A stretch of DNA of 64,000 bases from Rothia nasimurium (GCF_928391935.1 NZ_CAKMTD010000005.1:113291-177290), one strand, 5' to 3'; positions 9,835 through 19,069 are shown, counted from the stretch's first letter. The notes: a model not told the origin generated them from the letters alone. Numbers and translations: made by a program.

Positions 9835-10086
9835 TTAGTCCTCCAGCGCTTCGACGTTGACTACGTCTTCGATAACGGGGTTGGAGAGCAGTTCTTCTGC
9901 TGCCTGGCGGGCCTGGGCGAGCAGTTCTTCGGTGACTTCGCCGTCGACAGTAAGTTCGAATCGCTTGCCCTGACGGACATCGGTGAAGTTGGTGAGTCCG
10001 ATGCGGGGAAGTTCGTGTGCGATTGCCTTGCCCTGGGGGTCGAGGATCTCGGGCTTGAGCATAACGTCAACAACAATACGGGCCAT
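9835..10086 (-). CDS. purS: Phosphoribosylformylglycinamidine synthase, subunit PurS
   Basis: 83 residues, the standard length. The dimeric subunit bridges PurQ and PurL. It begins [19 protein letters not shown] and contains [13 protein letters not shown], the family signature. AAGGAG lies 9 nt before the ATG. First gene of the purS-purQ-purL operon. Confidence 0.96.
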   Translation of the reverse strand: MARIVVDVMLKPEILDPQGKAIAHELPRIGLTNFTDVRQGKRFELTVDGEVTEELLAQARQAAEELLSNPVIEDVVNVEALED

Positions 10087-10430
10087 GAATGGGCACTCCT
10101 TGGGTGCTGGAATCTAGTAAGAGCCGTCACCTATTTTAGCTGACGGTGAGCCAGGTCGCCTTGTTTTGAGATGGTGTGGGCCAGGGCATTTCTAGGCGGG
10201 CGCCGGGCCGGGGCGCTGATCTCTACTGGGACAAAAAGCGGGGATTTTCCCAATAAGGGCCTTAACGGGAAAATTCCTCTCAATTTTCTCATTAGTGGGA
10301 CGCCGTCGCTTCGTCTAGGTCGGGGCGGGGGTGCGGCGTCTGGCTGTGGTGAGCATGCGTCATATCGCTGAGCGTGCGGTGGAACGGTGCAGGTTCAGTG
10401 ATATAGCCCATGGTCGAGGTGTATGAAGGG
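10087..10430. other. Intergenic region upstream of purS
   Basis: No convincing gene. It should carry the pur promoter on the minus strand. One inverted repeat stands out: TTTTCCC at 10245-10251 with GGGAAAA at 10267-10273, inside an otherwise AT-richer patch. Its role is unknown. Confidence 0.5.
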
Positions 10431-10997
10431 TTAGCTGATAAGTGCTTGCGCCGCCTGCAGATTAGCGAGGGCAAGGGCGGGGTTGGTGCGGGCCAAGGCT
10501 AAGGCCGAGACGGTGAGGGCCACCAGGGATCGACTCTGATGATCCAGCTGGGAATCGGTAAGGTTCGGACGGGCCCTGCCCAGCCCCGCGCGGAAGGCGG
10601 CGAGGAGTTCGTCGTAGTAGCCAGATATGGCGGCGCTGACGGTGGGTTCAGCCCCGACGGGGGAGTTGGCGGCGGCAATGAGGAGGCAGCCCGGGTGGGA
10701 GCTGGTTGAGCGGATTGAGTCTGCTAGGTGCTCAAAATAGGAACGGAGGGCGTGAGGGGTAGCGTTTTCGCTGGTGAGTGGGGCTAGGAGGGGGCGGACG
10801 CTCTGCGCCAGATAGTTTTCGATTACTGCGTCGAAGAGTTCTTTTTTGGAGCCAAAGGCATGGTAGAGGCTGGAGCGTTTGAGGCCGGTGGCTTCTTCGA
10901 GGTCGGGGACGGACGTGGCTTCGTAGCCTCGGGCCCAGAAGAGGTTGCGGGCCTGGGTGAGGACCTGGTCGCGGTCAAAGGTGGCGGTTCGCCCCAT
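10431..10997 (-). CDS. TetR-family transcriptional regulator
   Basis: 188 residues. The N-terminal TetR helix-turn-helix spans about residues 8-55: FDRDQVLTQARNLFWARGYE, then ATSVPDLEEATG and LKRSSLYHAFGSKKELFD. The C-terminal part is a helical ligand-binding domain with a GCLLIAAANSP segment. This layout is common in the AcrR/YxaF-like subgroup. It is divergent, 99 bp away, from a DUF1304-like membrane protein gene, which is its most likely target along with itself. The ligand is unknown. Confidence 0.9.
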   Translation of the reverse strand: MGRTATFDRDQVLTQARNLFWARGYEATSVPDLEEATGLKRSSLYHAFGSKKELFDAVIENYLAQSVRPLLAPLTSENATPHALRSYFEHLADSIRSTSSHPGCLLIAAANSPVGAEPTVSAAISGYYDELLAAFRAGLGRARPNLTDSQLDHQSRSLVALTVSALALARTNPALALANLQAAQALIS

Positions 10998-11096
10998 GGG
11001 TGTGCCTCATTTCATCATCACCAAGGGTTTTGTACTGACTCTTCTAGTATATATTGGAATGAGCGTTGCAAAAAACTTTCTGAAAGGACACCTCTC

Positions 11097-11480
11097 ATGA
11101 CCATCGCCGGTATCATCGCCCTACTGCTCGCCGTTGCCCTACACGTTTTCATCTTCTACCTCGAATCCTTCGCCTGGACCACCCGAGCCCTGCCCGTCTT
11201 TGGAATGAGCCGTGAATCAGCCGAGCAGACCAAGGAAATGGCCTACAACCAGGGCTTCTATAACCTCTTCCTGGCGCTCATTGCTGCTGCCGGCGTCCTG
11301 GCCCACCTGGCAGGTGCCCCTGCTGTTGGCCTGGCCCTCATGCTTGCTGGCACCGGGTCTATGCTGGCTGCCGCGGCCGTCCTCTTCATTGCCTCACCTG
11401 ACAAGCGCCCCGCTGCCATTAAGCAGGGTGCCTTCCCCCTGCTGGCCGTCCTCCTGCTCACTCTCGGCGCCATGATCTAA
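11097..11480 (+). CDS. DUF1304-family membrane protein
   Basis: 127 residues from the ATG at 11097 (AAAGGA about 8 nt upstream). Four hydrophobic segments are visible: IAGIIALLLAVALHVFIFYL, a second around FYNLFLALIAAAGVLA, a third around LALMLAGTGSMLAAAAVLF, and a fourth at the C-terminus. The N-terminal HVFIFYLESFAW and the internal YNQGFYNLFLA are DUF1304 hallmarks. Function is unknown; family members often sit beside TetR regulators, as here. The gene ends in a very strong terminator. Confidence 0.88.
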   Translation: MTIAGIIALLLAVALHVFIFYLESFAWTTRALPVFGMSRESAEQTKEMAYNQGFYNLFLALIAAAGVLAHLAGAPAVGLALMLAGTGSMLAAAAVLFIASPDKRPAAIKQGAFPLLAVLLLTLGAMI

Positions 11481-11493
11481 AAGGGGCTTACAC

Positions 11494-11539
11494 AACCTGC
11501 GCGAGGCCACTGGGTTCAGTGGCCTCGCGCAGGTTTTTT
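11494..11539 (+). terminator. Strong intrinsic terminator
   Basis: 19-bp perfect stem (11494-11512 with 11517-11535), 4-nt loop GGTT, then a run of T. It ends the DUF1304-like gene. Confidence 0.93.
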
Positions 11540-11654
11540 GTTGCCCCGTGGGCGGGGTGAGGGGCCTGTGAGTAGGTAGGACGTCCGATGAGTCGGTTTC
11601 TGGCCGGTGGGGTCATGTCATATTTCCATTAATTTTCAGAAGTGCAAAATTGCC

Positions 11655-11665
11655 GGGGGGGGGGG
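11655..11665 (+). repeat. Homopolymeric G tract (11 G)
   Basis: Eleven consecutive G, 4 nt before the palindrome at 11670 and about 245 bp upstream of the adhesin start. Tracts of this length are prone to slipped-strand length changes. Confidence 0.9.
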
Positions 11666-11669
11666 TGGG

Positions 11670-11683
11670 TTAGGTGAACCTAA
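11670..11683. promoter_or_regulatory. Palindromic DtxR/MntR-family-like operator upstream of the adhesin
   Basis: TTAGGTGAACCTAA is a perfect 6-2-6 inverted repeat. Its arms match the outer part of DtxR/IdeR/MntR boxes (TTAGGT...ACCTAA). The central spacing differs from the classic 19-bp iron box, so the cognate regulator is uncertain. Confidence 0.5.
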
Positions 11684-11911
11684 TACCTGTCTGGTTTGGA
11701 AAAATAATACCTGTCTTATTTCAAACTTCAACTGTTCCTGTGTGGTGCTTCAAAACTGATCGAATGTAACAAATAGGGAAAACCCTAGAGCTCCTAAACC
11801 TGTCTGGCTACCCTGAAAGTGTCACTCTAAAACCTTTGCGAGAACTCCCAGAATTCTCGGTCCTTCGCGGGATCATCTGGGGTTTCTTGCGTGCACCAAA
11901 AGAGGAACACC

Positions 11912-14900
11912 ATGACAACCCCAAAACATACCGCTAAGCGCAATGCCGCGCTCATTACCACAGCCGCAGTCGTCTCTGGTGGTCTTATATTCCTTCCCCA
12001 AGCCGCTGAAGCATCTGAAGCATCAGATTTACCTGTAGCCCTCAGCTCCAACGGCGCCCGCATGAGTATCGCTGAACTCAACCAGCAGATCTCCTGGGCC
12101 AACTTCAAGCCCGCCGCTGGCCAGGGCCAGGTCGGCGTTTGGAACTACGGCACCGGCAACGCCTTCCAGGTCGGCTCCGTCTACACCCACGAAATGATGT
12201 ACGCAGGTGACGTCGTCCGTATCACCGCCGAAGTCGTGGAACTCAAGCCTTACCAGGACGACGACGTTAACTGGAACCGCGCGGAGAACACAGAGGCCAA
12301 GGTCGTCGCCACGGAAGACAGCGGAACCTATTCCCACCTGACCTATGCCGGTATTCCCATGCTCAATGAGGACGGCAGCAAGGCCCTGGGCAACCTGGGC
12401 TCCAATGTCGACGGCGGTAACATCGGTATCACCTTCAACGTCACCGCCGTCCGTATCCTCTCTGACGGTAGCGAAGTTCCCGTCCGTCCCTCCATCATCG
12501 TGGCTGACGGTGAGATGGCCGGTGTCGCAGAGTTCCAGGCCTACTCCACCACCGGTACCGCCTGGGACCTCCTTGCTGAGGCCAAACGGAGGGAATCCTA
12601 CCCCTCCTTCCGGGACTACCCGGACTCGCTGACTTCAGACTGGTTCAGCTACAATAATCGTCATTACAATATCAACGACTGGAAGCTCAACCCCAACGAC
12701 CCCAACCGCGGCATCGGTACTAGCCTGGTCGGCCCCCTGCGCACTGAAGCTTACGAGCCTAAGGAAGGTCCTCATCCTGCCCATGGCTCCGTCCCCATCG
12801 TTGAAACCACTAGTACCTCAACCCAGGGCATGAACGTCTCCATCTTCGTGAACTCCCCTGGCCAGCAGCAGGTCCGTCTGGGCTTCGTCCTCTTCGATCA
12901 GGGAGATGCCCCTGAATCCTACGGATCAGCCAAGCACCTCATCGCCGATAATCCCCAGATTCCCAACTACCAGAACCCCAAGATTGGTCGCGTTGGGCCC
13001 GACTTCCGATCTGAAGACGGCGCTGACGTCGAATGGAAGAGCGACGACATGTACGACGCCGGCGACGAAGGCATCGCCGACTTCACCGCCGCTGGTAACA
13101 CTGACGACGACCTCGCCTTCTACTTTGCCTCGAGCACCCGCTTCGAGTACCAGATGATGGCCTCCCGCTCCAACGACCCCGCCAAGAGCTCCTACCTGCG
13201 CTCCTGGGTCGATACTAACAACGACGGCACCTTCGAGGTAGGTGAAGCCTCCGAACCCGTCCGCGTTGACACCTACACCGCTCAAGGCCAAGCCGGCGCC
13301 ATGCACACCCTGGCCTTCAACAACCCCCACCAGATCGTTGACACCTCCCTCAACTACGTCGGCGTCCGTGCCCGTATCGCTGATAACTTTGCAGATATCC
13401 AGCACCCCACCGGCTTCGCTTCCTCCGGTGAAGTTGAGGACTTCATGGTGCGCGTCATCCACCCGCCGCGCGGTACCCAGCAGTTCACCGAAACCCCTCA
13501 GAACACCCCGGTAACCTCCACCCCGATCGGCTTCAACGCCTACGGTAACCTCAAGGACAACTTCAGCGTCGCCAACGCCCTCCTCGGCACCAGCGAATAC
13601 AAGATCGTTGGCCCCGACGGAACCCTCTACGGGGTAGGGGAGACCTACACCCTAGCAGGTGAAGGCAGCTACGTCCTCAACGCCGACGGCACCGTCACCT
13701 TCACCCCCGAACCCCAGTTCGTCGGTACCGCCAAGGGCGTCGCTATCCGCGCCTACGATGAAAACGGCAACGACACCGGTTGGACCTCCAACACCACCCT
13801 CAATGGCCTTGAAAACGTCAACGACATCCGGGTCAACGGCGCCCGCACCATGGACGCTATCTTCGTCCCCACCGTTGTAGGAGCCAAGCCCAGCGCAACC
13901 GTAGACTCCAACCTCGACCGTCAGGGCGCCCCCCAGACCTCCGAAATTGTCTACACCCCGGGCTCCGAATTCGCACCCCTGGACTTCTCCACCACCACCT
14001 TCGTTGACGGCGATGGCAACCCCATCTCAGGCACCACCATCCCAGCCATGAAGGACGGCGTCCAGGTCGGCACCTACACCCTGGACCCGGCAACCGGCCA
14101 GGTCACCTTCCAGCCCAACCCCGACTTCGTCGGCTCACCTGACCCCGCCCGCGTCCGCATCAGCGACCGCAACGGCGAACACGCCACCGGCATCTTCGCC
14201 CCCCACGTCTTCCCCGTAGCACCTGCGGCAGACGGCAAGGAAACCGGCGACCTCCAGGGCCGTGACCAGAGCGCAACCCCCACCTTCACCGAGAGCGACG
14301 GCAAGCCCATCGTTCCCAGTGCAAGCAACCCCGTGCGCTTCATCGATCCTGCCACCGGCCAGCCCACCGACGAAACCACCATCCCTGCCACCGATGAAAC
14401 CGGCAAGCAGATTGGTACCTACACCGTCGATCCCCTGACCGGCAAGATCACCTTCACCCCCAACAAGGACTTCACCGGAACCCCGGTGGCCGCCACCGTC
14501 ACCGTCAAGGACAAGTACGGTGTGCCCGTCACCGCCACCTACACCCCGACCGTCTTCACCGTCACCCCCTTTGCCTCTGACGACGTCACCACCGGCCTCC
14601 AGGGACGGGAACAGACCGGCCGTCTGGACTTCCAGCCCGGCCACGAAGAAGTCCCCCTGGACTTCTCCACCACCACCTTCGTTGATGGCGATGGCAACCC
14701 CATCTCAGGAACCACCATCCCCGCCAAGAAGGACGGTGTCCAGATTGGCACCTACACCCTGGACCCGGCAACAGGCCAGGTCACCTTCAAGCCCAACCCG
14801 GACTTTGTTGGAACCCCTGACCCCGCCCGCGTCCAGGTTAAGGACATCAACGGCACCCCCGCCACCGCCGTCTACACCCTCAGCGTCACTGAGGTCACCG

Positions 14901-17900
14901 GCGACGTCCTCGTCACCTACAAAGACACCACCGGCAAGGAGATTCCCGGCCTGCCTCCCGTCACCGACACTAAGGACAAGCGGGTCGGCACTGACTACGA
15001 CACCACCGACCACAAGCCAGCTGAATTCACTGCGGTCGACGGTAGCCGCTACGTCCTCGTCCCCTCCCTCACCGAAGGCGACGAAAAGGGCACGGTAGCA
15101 GAAGGTGAAACCACCGTCGCCTACGTCTACCAGAAGGTCGGCAGCTGGATCACCAATATCCCGGGCCAGCCCGTCGAAAAGATCCCCTTCCCCTTCGACC
15201 CCGAAAACCCCGGCAACCCCATGGTCCCCGGTGACGGCGTAACCATCCCCTACGTCCCCGGTTTGACCCCGGTCGATCCTGGCACCAACCAGCCCCTGAC
15301 CCCGGTTGACCCCGAGGATCCCACCAAGGGCTACGTCCCGCCGACCCCCAGCACCCCCGGTGAAGACCTCAACATCACCTATGTACCCAACGCTAGCGGT
15401 AGCGTTACCGTCAAGTACCAGGATGTTGACAGCAAGGAAATCTCAGTTTCCGTCATCGACACCGAGGCCGGCACCAAGGTGGGCGAAGAGTACGACACCA
15501 CCGACCACAAGCCCACCGAAATCGTCACCGAGGACGGTAGCCGCTACGTCCTCGTCCCCTCCCTCACCAAGGGCGACGAAAAGGGCAAGGTCACTGAAGT
15601 CGACACCGAAGTCATCTACGTCTACCAGAAGGTGGCTAACTGGGTTCCCATGCTCCCCGGCGTCCCCGTCGATGAGCTTCCCAAGATCCCCTTCCCCTTC
15701 GACCCTGCCAACCCGGACCAGCCGGTAACCCCGACCCCGGACCAGACTATTCCCCACGTCCCCGGCTTCGTTCCGGTTGACCCCCGGGATAAGACCCCGC
15801 TGAATCCGGTTGATCCTAACGATCCCAAGAAGGGTTACATCCCGCCGGCCCCCAGCACCCCCGGTGAGGAACTCCTCATCCCCTACCAGCTCGTAGCAAC
15901 CGGTAGTGTCATCGTCAACTACGTCAGCACCGGCGGCGACACCATCAAGGCCCCCGTCACGGACACTGCTGGCGCAGCGGTAGGTACCGAGTACACCACC
16001 ACCGACAACAAGCCCGAAACCATCATGCTGTCCGATGGCACCCGCTACGTGCTCATCCCCGGCAAGACCAAGGGCGCAGAAACAGGCACGGTAACTGAGG
16101 GAACCACCGAAGTCACCTACGTCTACGCGAAGGTCGGCTACTGGGAACCCAAGATCCCCGGCGTCCCCGACGAGAATCAGCCCAAGATTCCCTACCCCTT
16201 CGACCCTGCCAACCCGGACAAGCCGGTAACCCCGACCCCGGATACCGTCATCCCCTGGGTCCCCGACCACACCCCGGTTGACCCCGAGGATCCCACCAAG
16301 CCCCTGACCCCGGTTGACCCCGAGGATCCCACCAAGGGCTACATCCCGCCGACCCCCAGCACCCCTGGCGCCAACACCCCGATTCCCTACGTCCCTGTAG
16401 TGGAAGAGACCCCAGCGCCCGAGGCTAAGGTTGGCAGCGTCGTGGTTCGCTTCACCGACACCGAGGGTAACGCCATCAAGGACCCTGCCTACCTGGTCAC
16501 CGACTCACCTGTCGGCGGTAGCTACGACACCACCGGCACCAAGGCCGCAGAAATCATTGCAGCCGACGGTAGCCGCTACGTCCTGGTACCTTCTAAGACC
16601 ATCGGCACTGAAAAGGGTGAAGTCACCGAAGGTACCACCGAGGTCACCTATGTCTACCAGAAGGTAGGCAACTGGGTACCCAAGCTGCCCGGCGTCCCCG
16701 TCGAGGATCTGCCTAAGATCCCCTACCCCTTCGACCCTGCCAACCCGGACCAGCCGGTAACCCCGACCCCGGATACCGTTATCCCCTACGTCCCCGGTTA
16801 CACCCCGGTTGATCCTCAGGATCCGACCAAGCCCCTGACCCCGGTTGACCCCGAGGATCCGACCAAGGGCTACGTCCCGCCGACCCCCGGCACCCCCGGT
16901 GAAGAACTGGTCATTGACTACGTCAAGGACGCAGATAAGGTCGGTAGCGTCATCGTCAAGTACCAGGACAAGGACGGAAACGCCATCCCCGGCCTCAACC
17001 CCGTCACTGACACCCGCGACGCAGTCGTCGGCACTGACTACTCCACCGAGGACCACAAGGTCACCGAAGTAACTACCGCCGACGGTAGCCGCTACGTCCT
17101 CATCGCCGTGGAGGGCACCGAAAAGGGCCAGGTCGTTGAGGGTGAAACCACAGTCACCTACATCTACCAGAAGGTTGGCTACTGGATTCCGCAGCTCCCC
17201 GGCGTCCCCGTCGAGAATCTGCCCAAGATCCCCTTCCCCTTCGATCCTTCTAACCCGGACAACCCCTCCGTCCCCGGTGAAGGCGACGTAGTGCCCTACG
17301 TTCCCGGCTTCGTCCCGGTCGACCCAGTCACAGGTGAACCCCTGCAGCCGGTTGATCCTAACGATCCCAAGAAGGGCTACATCCCGCCGACCCCCGCTAA
17401 CCCCGGTGACGACCTGGTCATTCCCTACAAGCCCGTAGAGAATAAGCCGGTTGACCCGACTGACCCGGCTGACCCCGGCGTCCCCAACCAGCCCATTACC
17501 CCGGCCCCCGGTGACGGCCAGCCCGGTACCCCCGGTGACGGTCAGCCTGGTGACGGTCAGCCCGGCACCCCCGGCGACGGCCAGCCTGGTGACGGCCAGC
17601 CCGGTGACGGCCAGCCCGGCACCCCCGGTGACGGCCAGCCCGGTGACGGTCAGCCCGGCGATGGTCAGCCCGGTACCCCCGGTGACGGCCAGGGCAAGGG
17701 TAAGGACGGCGGTAACGCCGGTGGCTCAGGCGACACCGGTAATACCGGAGGCAAGACCGGTGGTAACGCTGGTGGCTCCACTGGCGGTAACACCGGAGAT
17801 GCAGGCCAGGGCAAGACCCCCGCACCTGCAGGTAAGTCTTCCAGTGGCAACCTTGCAAACACCGGTGCTCAGGTTGGCACAGCTGCCGGTCTCGGTGCCC

Positions 17901-17956
17901 TGCTGCTGGGTCTCGGTGCGGCCCTGACCCGCCGCAACCGTCGCAAGGACTCCTAA
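11912..17956 (+). CDS. Giant LAxTG-anchored adhesin (GEVED, CshA-type and MucBP repeats)
   Basis: 2014 residues from the ATG at 11912, preceded by GAGGAAC; an in-frame GTG 21 nt upstream has no ribosome site. Order: signal peptide (1-35), non-repetitive N-terminal domain with CshA-like character, GEVED-type domain (about 330-515, with GDAPESYG and ending SSGEVEDF), about four CshA-type fibril repeats (515-995, each with TVTFTP/QVTFxPNPDFVG-type cores), then five MucBP-like repeats starting near residues 996, 1162, 1330, 1507 and 1677. Each MucBP unit ends YVYQKV or similar and is followed by a Pro-rich stalk (FPFDPxNP, PVDP, KGYxPPTP). A Gly-Asp-Gln-Pro collagen-like region (about 1865-1930), Gly/Asn-rich segment, LANTG, hydrophobic segment and basic tail complete it. 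Likely binds mucin or host glycans (inference). Confidence 0.93.
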   Translation: MTTPKHTAKRNAALITTAAVVSGGLIFLPQAAEASEASDLPVALSSNGARMSIAELNQQISWANFKPAAGQGQVGVWNYGTGNAFQVGSVYTHEMMYAGDVVRITAEVVELKPYQDDDVNWNRAENTEAKVVATEDSGTYSHLTYAGIPMLNEDGSKALGNLGSNVDGGNIGITFNVTAVRILSDGSEVPVRPSIIVADGEMAGVAEFQAYSTTGTAWDLLAEAKRRESYPSFRDYPDSLTSDWFSYNNRHYNINDWKLNPNDPNRGIGTSLVGPLRTEAYEPKEGPHPAHGSVPIVETTSTSTQGMNVSIFVNSPGQQQVRLGFVLFDQGDAPESYGSAKHLIADNPQIPNYQNPKIGRVGPDFRSEDGADVEWKSDDMYDAGDEGIADFTAAGNTDDDLAFYFASSTRFEYQMMASRSNDPAKSSYLRSWVDTNNDGTFEVGEASEPVRVDTYTAQGQAGAMHTLAFNNPHQIVDTSLNYVGVRARIADNFADIQHPTGFASSGEVEDFMVRVIHPPRGTQQFTETPQNTPVTSTPIGFNAYGNLKDNFSVANALLGTSEYKIVGPDGTLYGVGETYTLAGEGSYVLNADGTVTFTPEPQFVGTAKGVAIRAYDENGNDTGWTSNTTLNGLENVNDIRVNGARTMDAIFVPTVVGAKPSATVDSNLDRQGAPQTSEIVYTPGSEFAPLDFSTTTFVDGDGNPISGTTIPAMKDGVQVGTYTLDPATGQVTFQPNPDFVGSPDPARVRISDRNGEHATGIFAPHVFPVAPAADGKETGDLQGRDQSATPTFTESDGKPIVPSASNPVRFIDPATGQPTDETTIPATDETGKQIGTYTVDPLTGKITFTPNKDFTGTPVAATVTVKDKYGVPVTATYTPTVFTVTPFASDDVTTGLQGREQTGRLDFQPGHEEVPLDFSTTTFVDGDGNPISGTTIPAKKDGVQIGTYTLDPATGQVTFKPNPDFVGTPDPARVQVKDINGTPATAVYTLSVTEVTGDVLVTYKDTTGKEIPGLPPVTDTKDKRVGTDYDTTDHKPAEFTAVDGSRYVLVPSLTEGDEKGTVAEGETTVAYVYQKVGSWITNIPGQPVEKIPFPFDPENPGNPMVPGDGVTIPYVPGLTPVDPGTNQPLTPVDPEDPTKGYVPPTPSTPGEDLNITYVPNASGSVTVKYQDVDSKEISVSVIDTEAGTKVGEEYDTTDHKPTEIVTEDGSRYVLVPSLTKGDEKGKVTEVDTEVIYVYQKVANWVPMLPGVPVDELPKIPFPFDPANPDQPVTPTPDQTIPHVPGFVPVDPRDKTPLNPVDPNDPKKGYIPPAPSTPGEELLIPYQLVATGSVIVNYVSTGGDTIKAPVTDTAGAAVGTEYTTTDNKPETIMLSDGTRYVLIPGKTKGAETGTVTEGTTEVTYVYAKVGYWEPKIPGVPDENQPKIPYPFDPANPDKPVTPTPDTVIPWVPDHTPVDPEDPTKPLTPVDPEDPTKGYIPPTPSTPGANTPIPYVPVVEETPAPEAKVGSVVVRFTDTEGNAIKDPAYLVTDSPVGGSYDTTGTKAAEIIAADGSRYVLVPSKTIGTEKGEVTEGTTEVTYVYQKVGNWVPKLPGVPVEDLPKIPYPFDPANPDQPVTPTPDTVIPYVPGYTPVDPQDPTKPLTPVDPEDPTKGYVPPTPGTPGEELVIDYVKDADKVGSVIVKYQDKDGNAIPGLNPVTDTRDAVVGTDYSTEDHKVTEVTTADGSRYVLIAVEGTEKGQVVEGETTVTYIYQKVGYWIPQLPGVPVENLPKIPFPFDPSNPDNPSVPGEGDVVPYVPGFVPVDPVTGEPLQPVDPNDPKKGYIPPTPANPGDDLVIPYKPVENKPVDPTDPADPGVPNQPITPAPGDGQPGTPGDGQPGDGQPGTPGDGQPGDGQPGDGQPGTPGDGQPGDGQPGDGQPGTPGDGQGKGKDGGNAGGSGDTGNTGGKTGGNAGGSTGGNTGDAGQGKTPAPAGKSSSGNLANTGAQVGTAAGLGALLLGLGAALTRRNRRKDS
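14900..17440 (+). repeat. Five in-frame MucBP-plus-stalk repeats (about 505-535 bp units)
   Basis: Units begin near 14900, 15398, 15902, 16434 and 16942. Long nearly identical nucleotide blocks recur, for example around the CGGTTGACCCCGAGGATCC stalk segment and the TTCGACCCTGCCAACCCGGA segment. Recombination between units could change adhesin length. Confidence 0.8.
17510..17691 (+). repeat. 15-bp minisatellite encoding GDGQP
   Basis: Tandem units of GGTGACGGCCAGCCC with silent variants, interspersed with GGTACCCCC (GTP). It encodes a collagen-like low-complexity stalk just before the wall anchor. Confidence 0.88.
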
Positions 17957-18070
17957 CGCCAAGCGTCAAGAGTCTGACCTGAACCACTAGGTTCCTTCAC
18001 AATGTACTCAGCCCCTTGGGGCTAACCGGCGGGCGGGCCAGCACCTGGCCCCCCGCCACCCTAGCTACAC

Positions 18071-18109
18071 AAGACCCCTCCTCTCAACCTGGTTGAGAGG
18101 AGGGGCCTT
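18071..18109. terminator. Terminator between convergent genes
   Basis: 15-bp stem CCCCTCCTCTCAACC (18075-18089) with 18091-18105, extended by AAG/CTT around one mismatch. It separates the adhesin from the convergent minus-strand gene. Confidence 0.7.
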
Positions 18110-18145
18110 GCGTATGGTTAGCTCTGACGCAGTGCGAGGGTGAAG

Positions 18146-19069
18146 CTAGAGCGCCCGATCGATGGCGTCCAGAAGCTGCTGGCGCAACTCAACCGACCGG
18201 GCAGCAAAGGCCCGCTGCTGGCGGGCGTACTCAAGTTTGCCCTCAGGCGTCTCAATCTTGACCGGCTCGTAGCCCCAATCCCGCAAATCGTAAGGGGCTG
18301 CCCTCATATCCAGCTCCCGAACCTCCCAGGCTAACTCAAAACAGTCCATGACCAGGTGAGAGGGCACCAGCGGCAGGAGCTTATAGGCCCACTTATAAAT
18401 ATCCATGTTGGCGTGCAGGCACCCCGGCTGCTCCAGGTTGCGTTGCTCCTCCCGCGTCGGCTGCAGCTCGTTGAGGGGAGCGGCCTGCGGCATAAAGAAG
18501 CGGAAAGCGTCAAAATGGGTGCAGTGGATTCTGTGGCTCTCCACTACCCGGTCGGTGCCCTCCGGCCCCAGCCGTAGATCAAGGTAGTCGTGGCGGATGT
18601 TATTCTCCACCGACTTATAGGCCATCGCCCACTCATGCAACCCAAAGCAGCCGAAATTACCGGGCTTGGCGGCTGTGTTGCCCAGAATAATGCGGGCAAA
18701 ATCAATGGCGGATGCGCGGGCTTCGGCAAACTTTTCGGTATCGACCAGGACGCTACTGCCCGCCTCCGCCGCTTCGGCAGCTTCGGCTGGGGGTAGGCCT
18801 GCTTCTTCTAGTTCTTGCCGGGTGGCGGGCCGGTAGAACTTCCAGTCTGCCCGGTCGGCGGCGTCGTGCAGGATTATTCCGGCCCCGGGGTGCCAGCGCA
18901 TGAATTGGCCTGGTTTGAGGGTGTAGTAGGTGAAGAGGAAGTCTTCAACGGGGTGGGCCTTGCCCCGTTCGCGTCGGGCTGCGAAGGGTAGGGCGTAGCG
19001 GCCAGCGCGGTTTTCGTGGGCGGACGCCAGCGCCCGCCACTCGTCAGAGGCAAGGAGGGTAAGGGGCAT
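18146..19069 (-). CDS. Conserved actinobacterial protein often annotated as 3-methyladenine DNA glycosylase
   Basis: 307 residues from the ATG at 19069. Recognised as the widespread actinobacterial family with HPVEDFLFTYY, RWHPGAG, FGCFGLHEWAMAYKS, SHRIHCTHFDAFRFF, LQPTREEQ, EQPGCLHANMDIYKWAYKL and YEPVKIETPEGK. Databases often name it 3-methyladenine DNA glycosylase, but I see no helix-hairpin-helix or AAG-type active site. The many conserved His/Cys/Asp residues look more like an enzyme of another kind, so the name should be treated as unproven. The start is leaderless-like: TAGAAT at 19077-19082 lies 7 nt before the ATG, with no ribosome site. Confidence 0.75.
   Translation of the reverse strand: MPLTLLASDEWRALASAHENRAGRYALPFAARRERGKAHPVEDFLFTYYTLKPGQFMRWHPGAGIILHDAADRADWKFYRPATRQELEEAGLPPAEAAEAAEAGSSVLVDTEKFAEARASAIDFARIILGNTAAKPGNFGCFGLHEWAMAYKSVENNIRHDYLDLRLGPEGTDRVVESHRIHCTHFDAFRFFMPQAAPLNELQPTREEQRNLEQPGCLHANMDIYKWAYKLLPLVPSHLVMDCFELAWEVRELDMRAAPYDLRDWGYEPVKIETPEGKLEYARQQRAFAARSVELRQQLLDAIDRAL

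Larger units (their letters stand above)
11540..11911. other. Control region of the giant adhesin gene
   Basis: AT-rich gap with no gene but several signals: the G11 tract and metal-box-like palindrome listed separately, and three copies of ACCTGTCT at 11685-11692, 11709-11716 and 11798-11805, each with flanking similarity. Together they suggest a multi-input promoter. Confidence 0.55.

Noticed and set aside
10171..10371. 66-codon plus-strand frame upstream of purS
   Set aside because: Gly/Arg-rich chance frame across the expected pur promoter, no start signal.
12926..13462. Antisense frames across the adhesin gene, including several longer than 100 codons
   Set aside because: All are shadows of a GC-rich third-position bias; none has a start signal or recognisable domain.
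14900..17690. Regular repeats that could suggest a CRISPR array
   Set aside because: The repeats are in frame, encode MucBP and collagen-like units and lack unique spacers of constant length.
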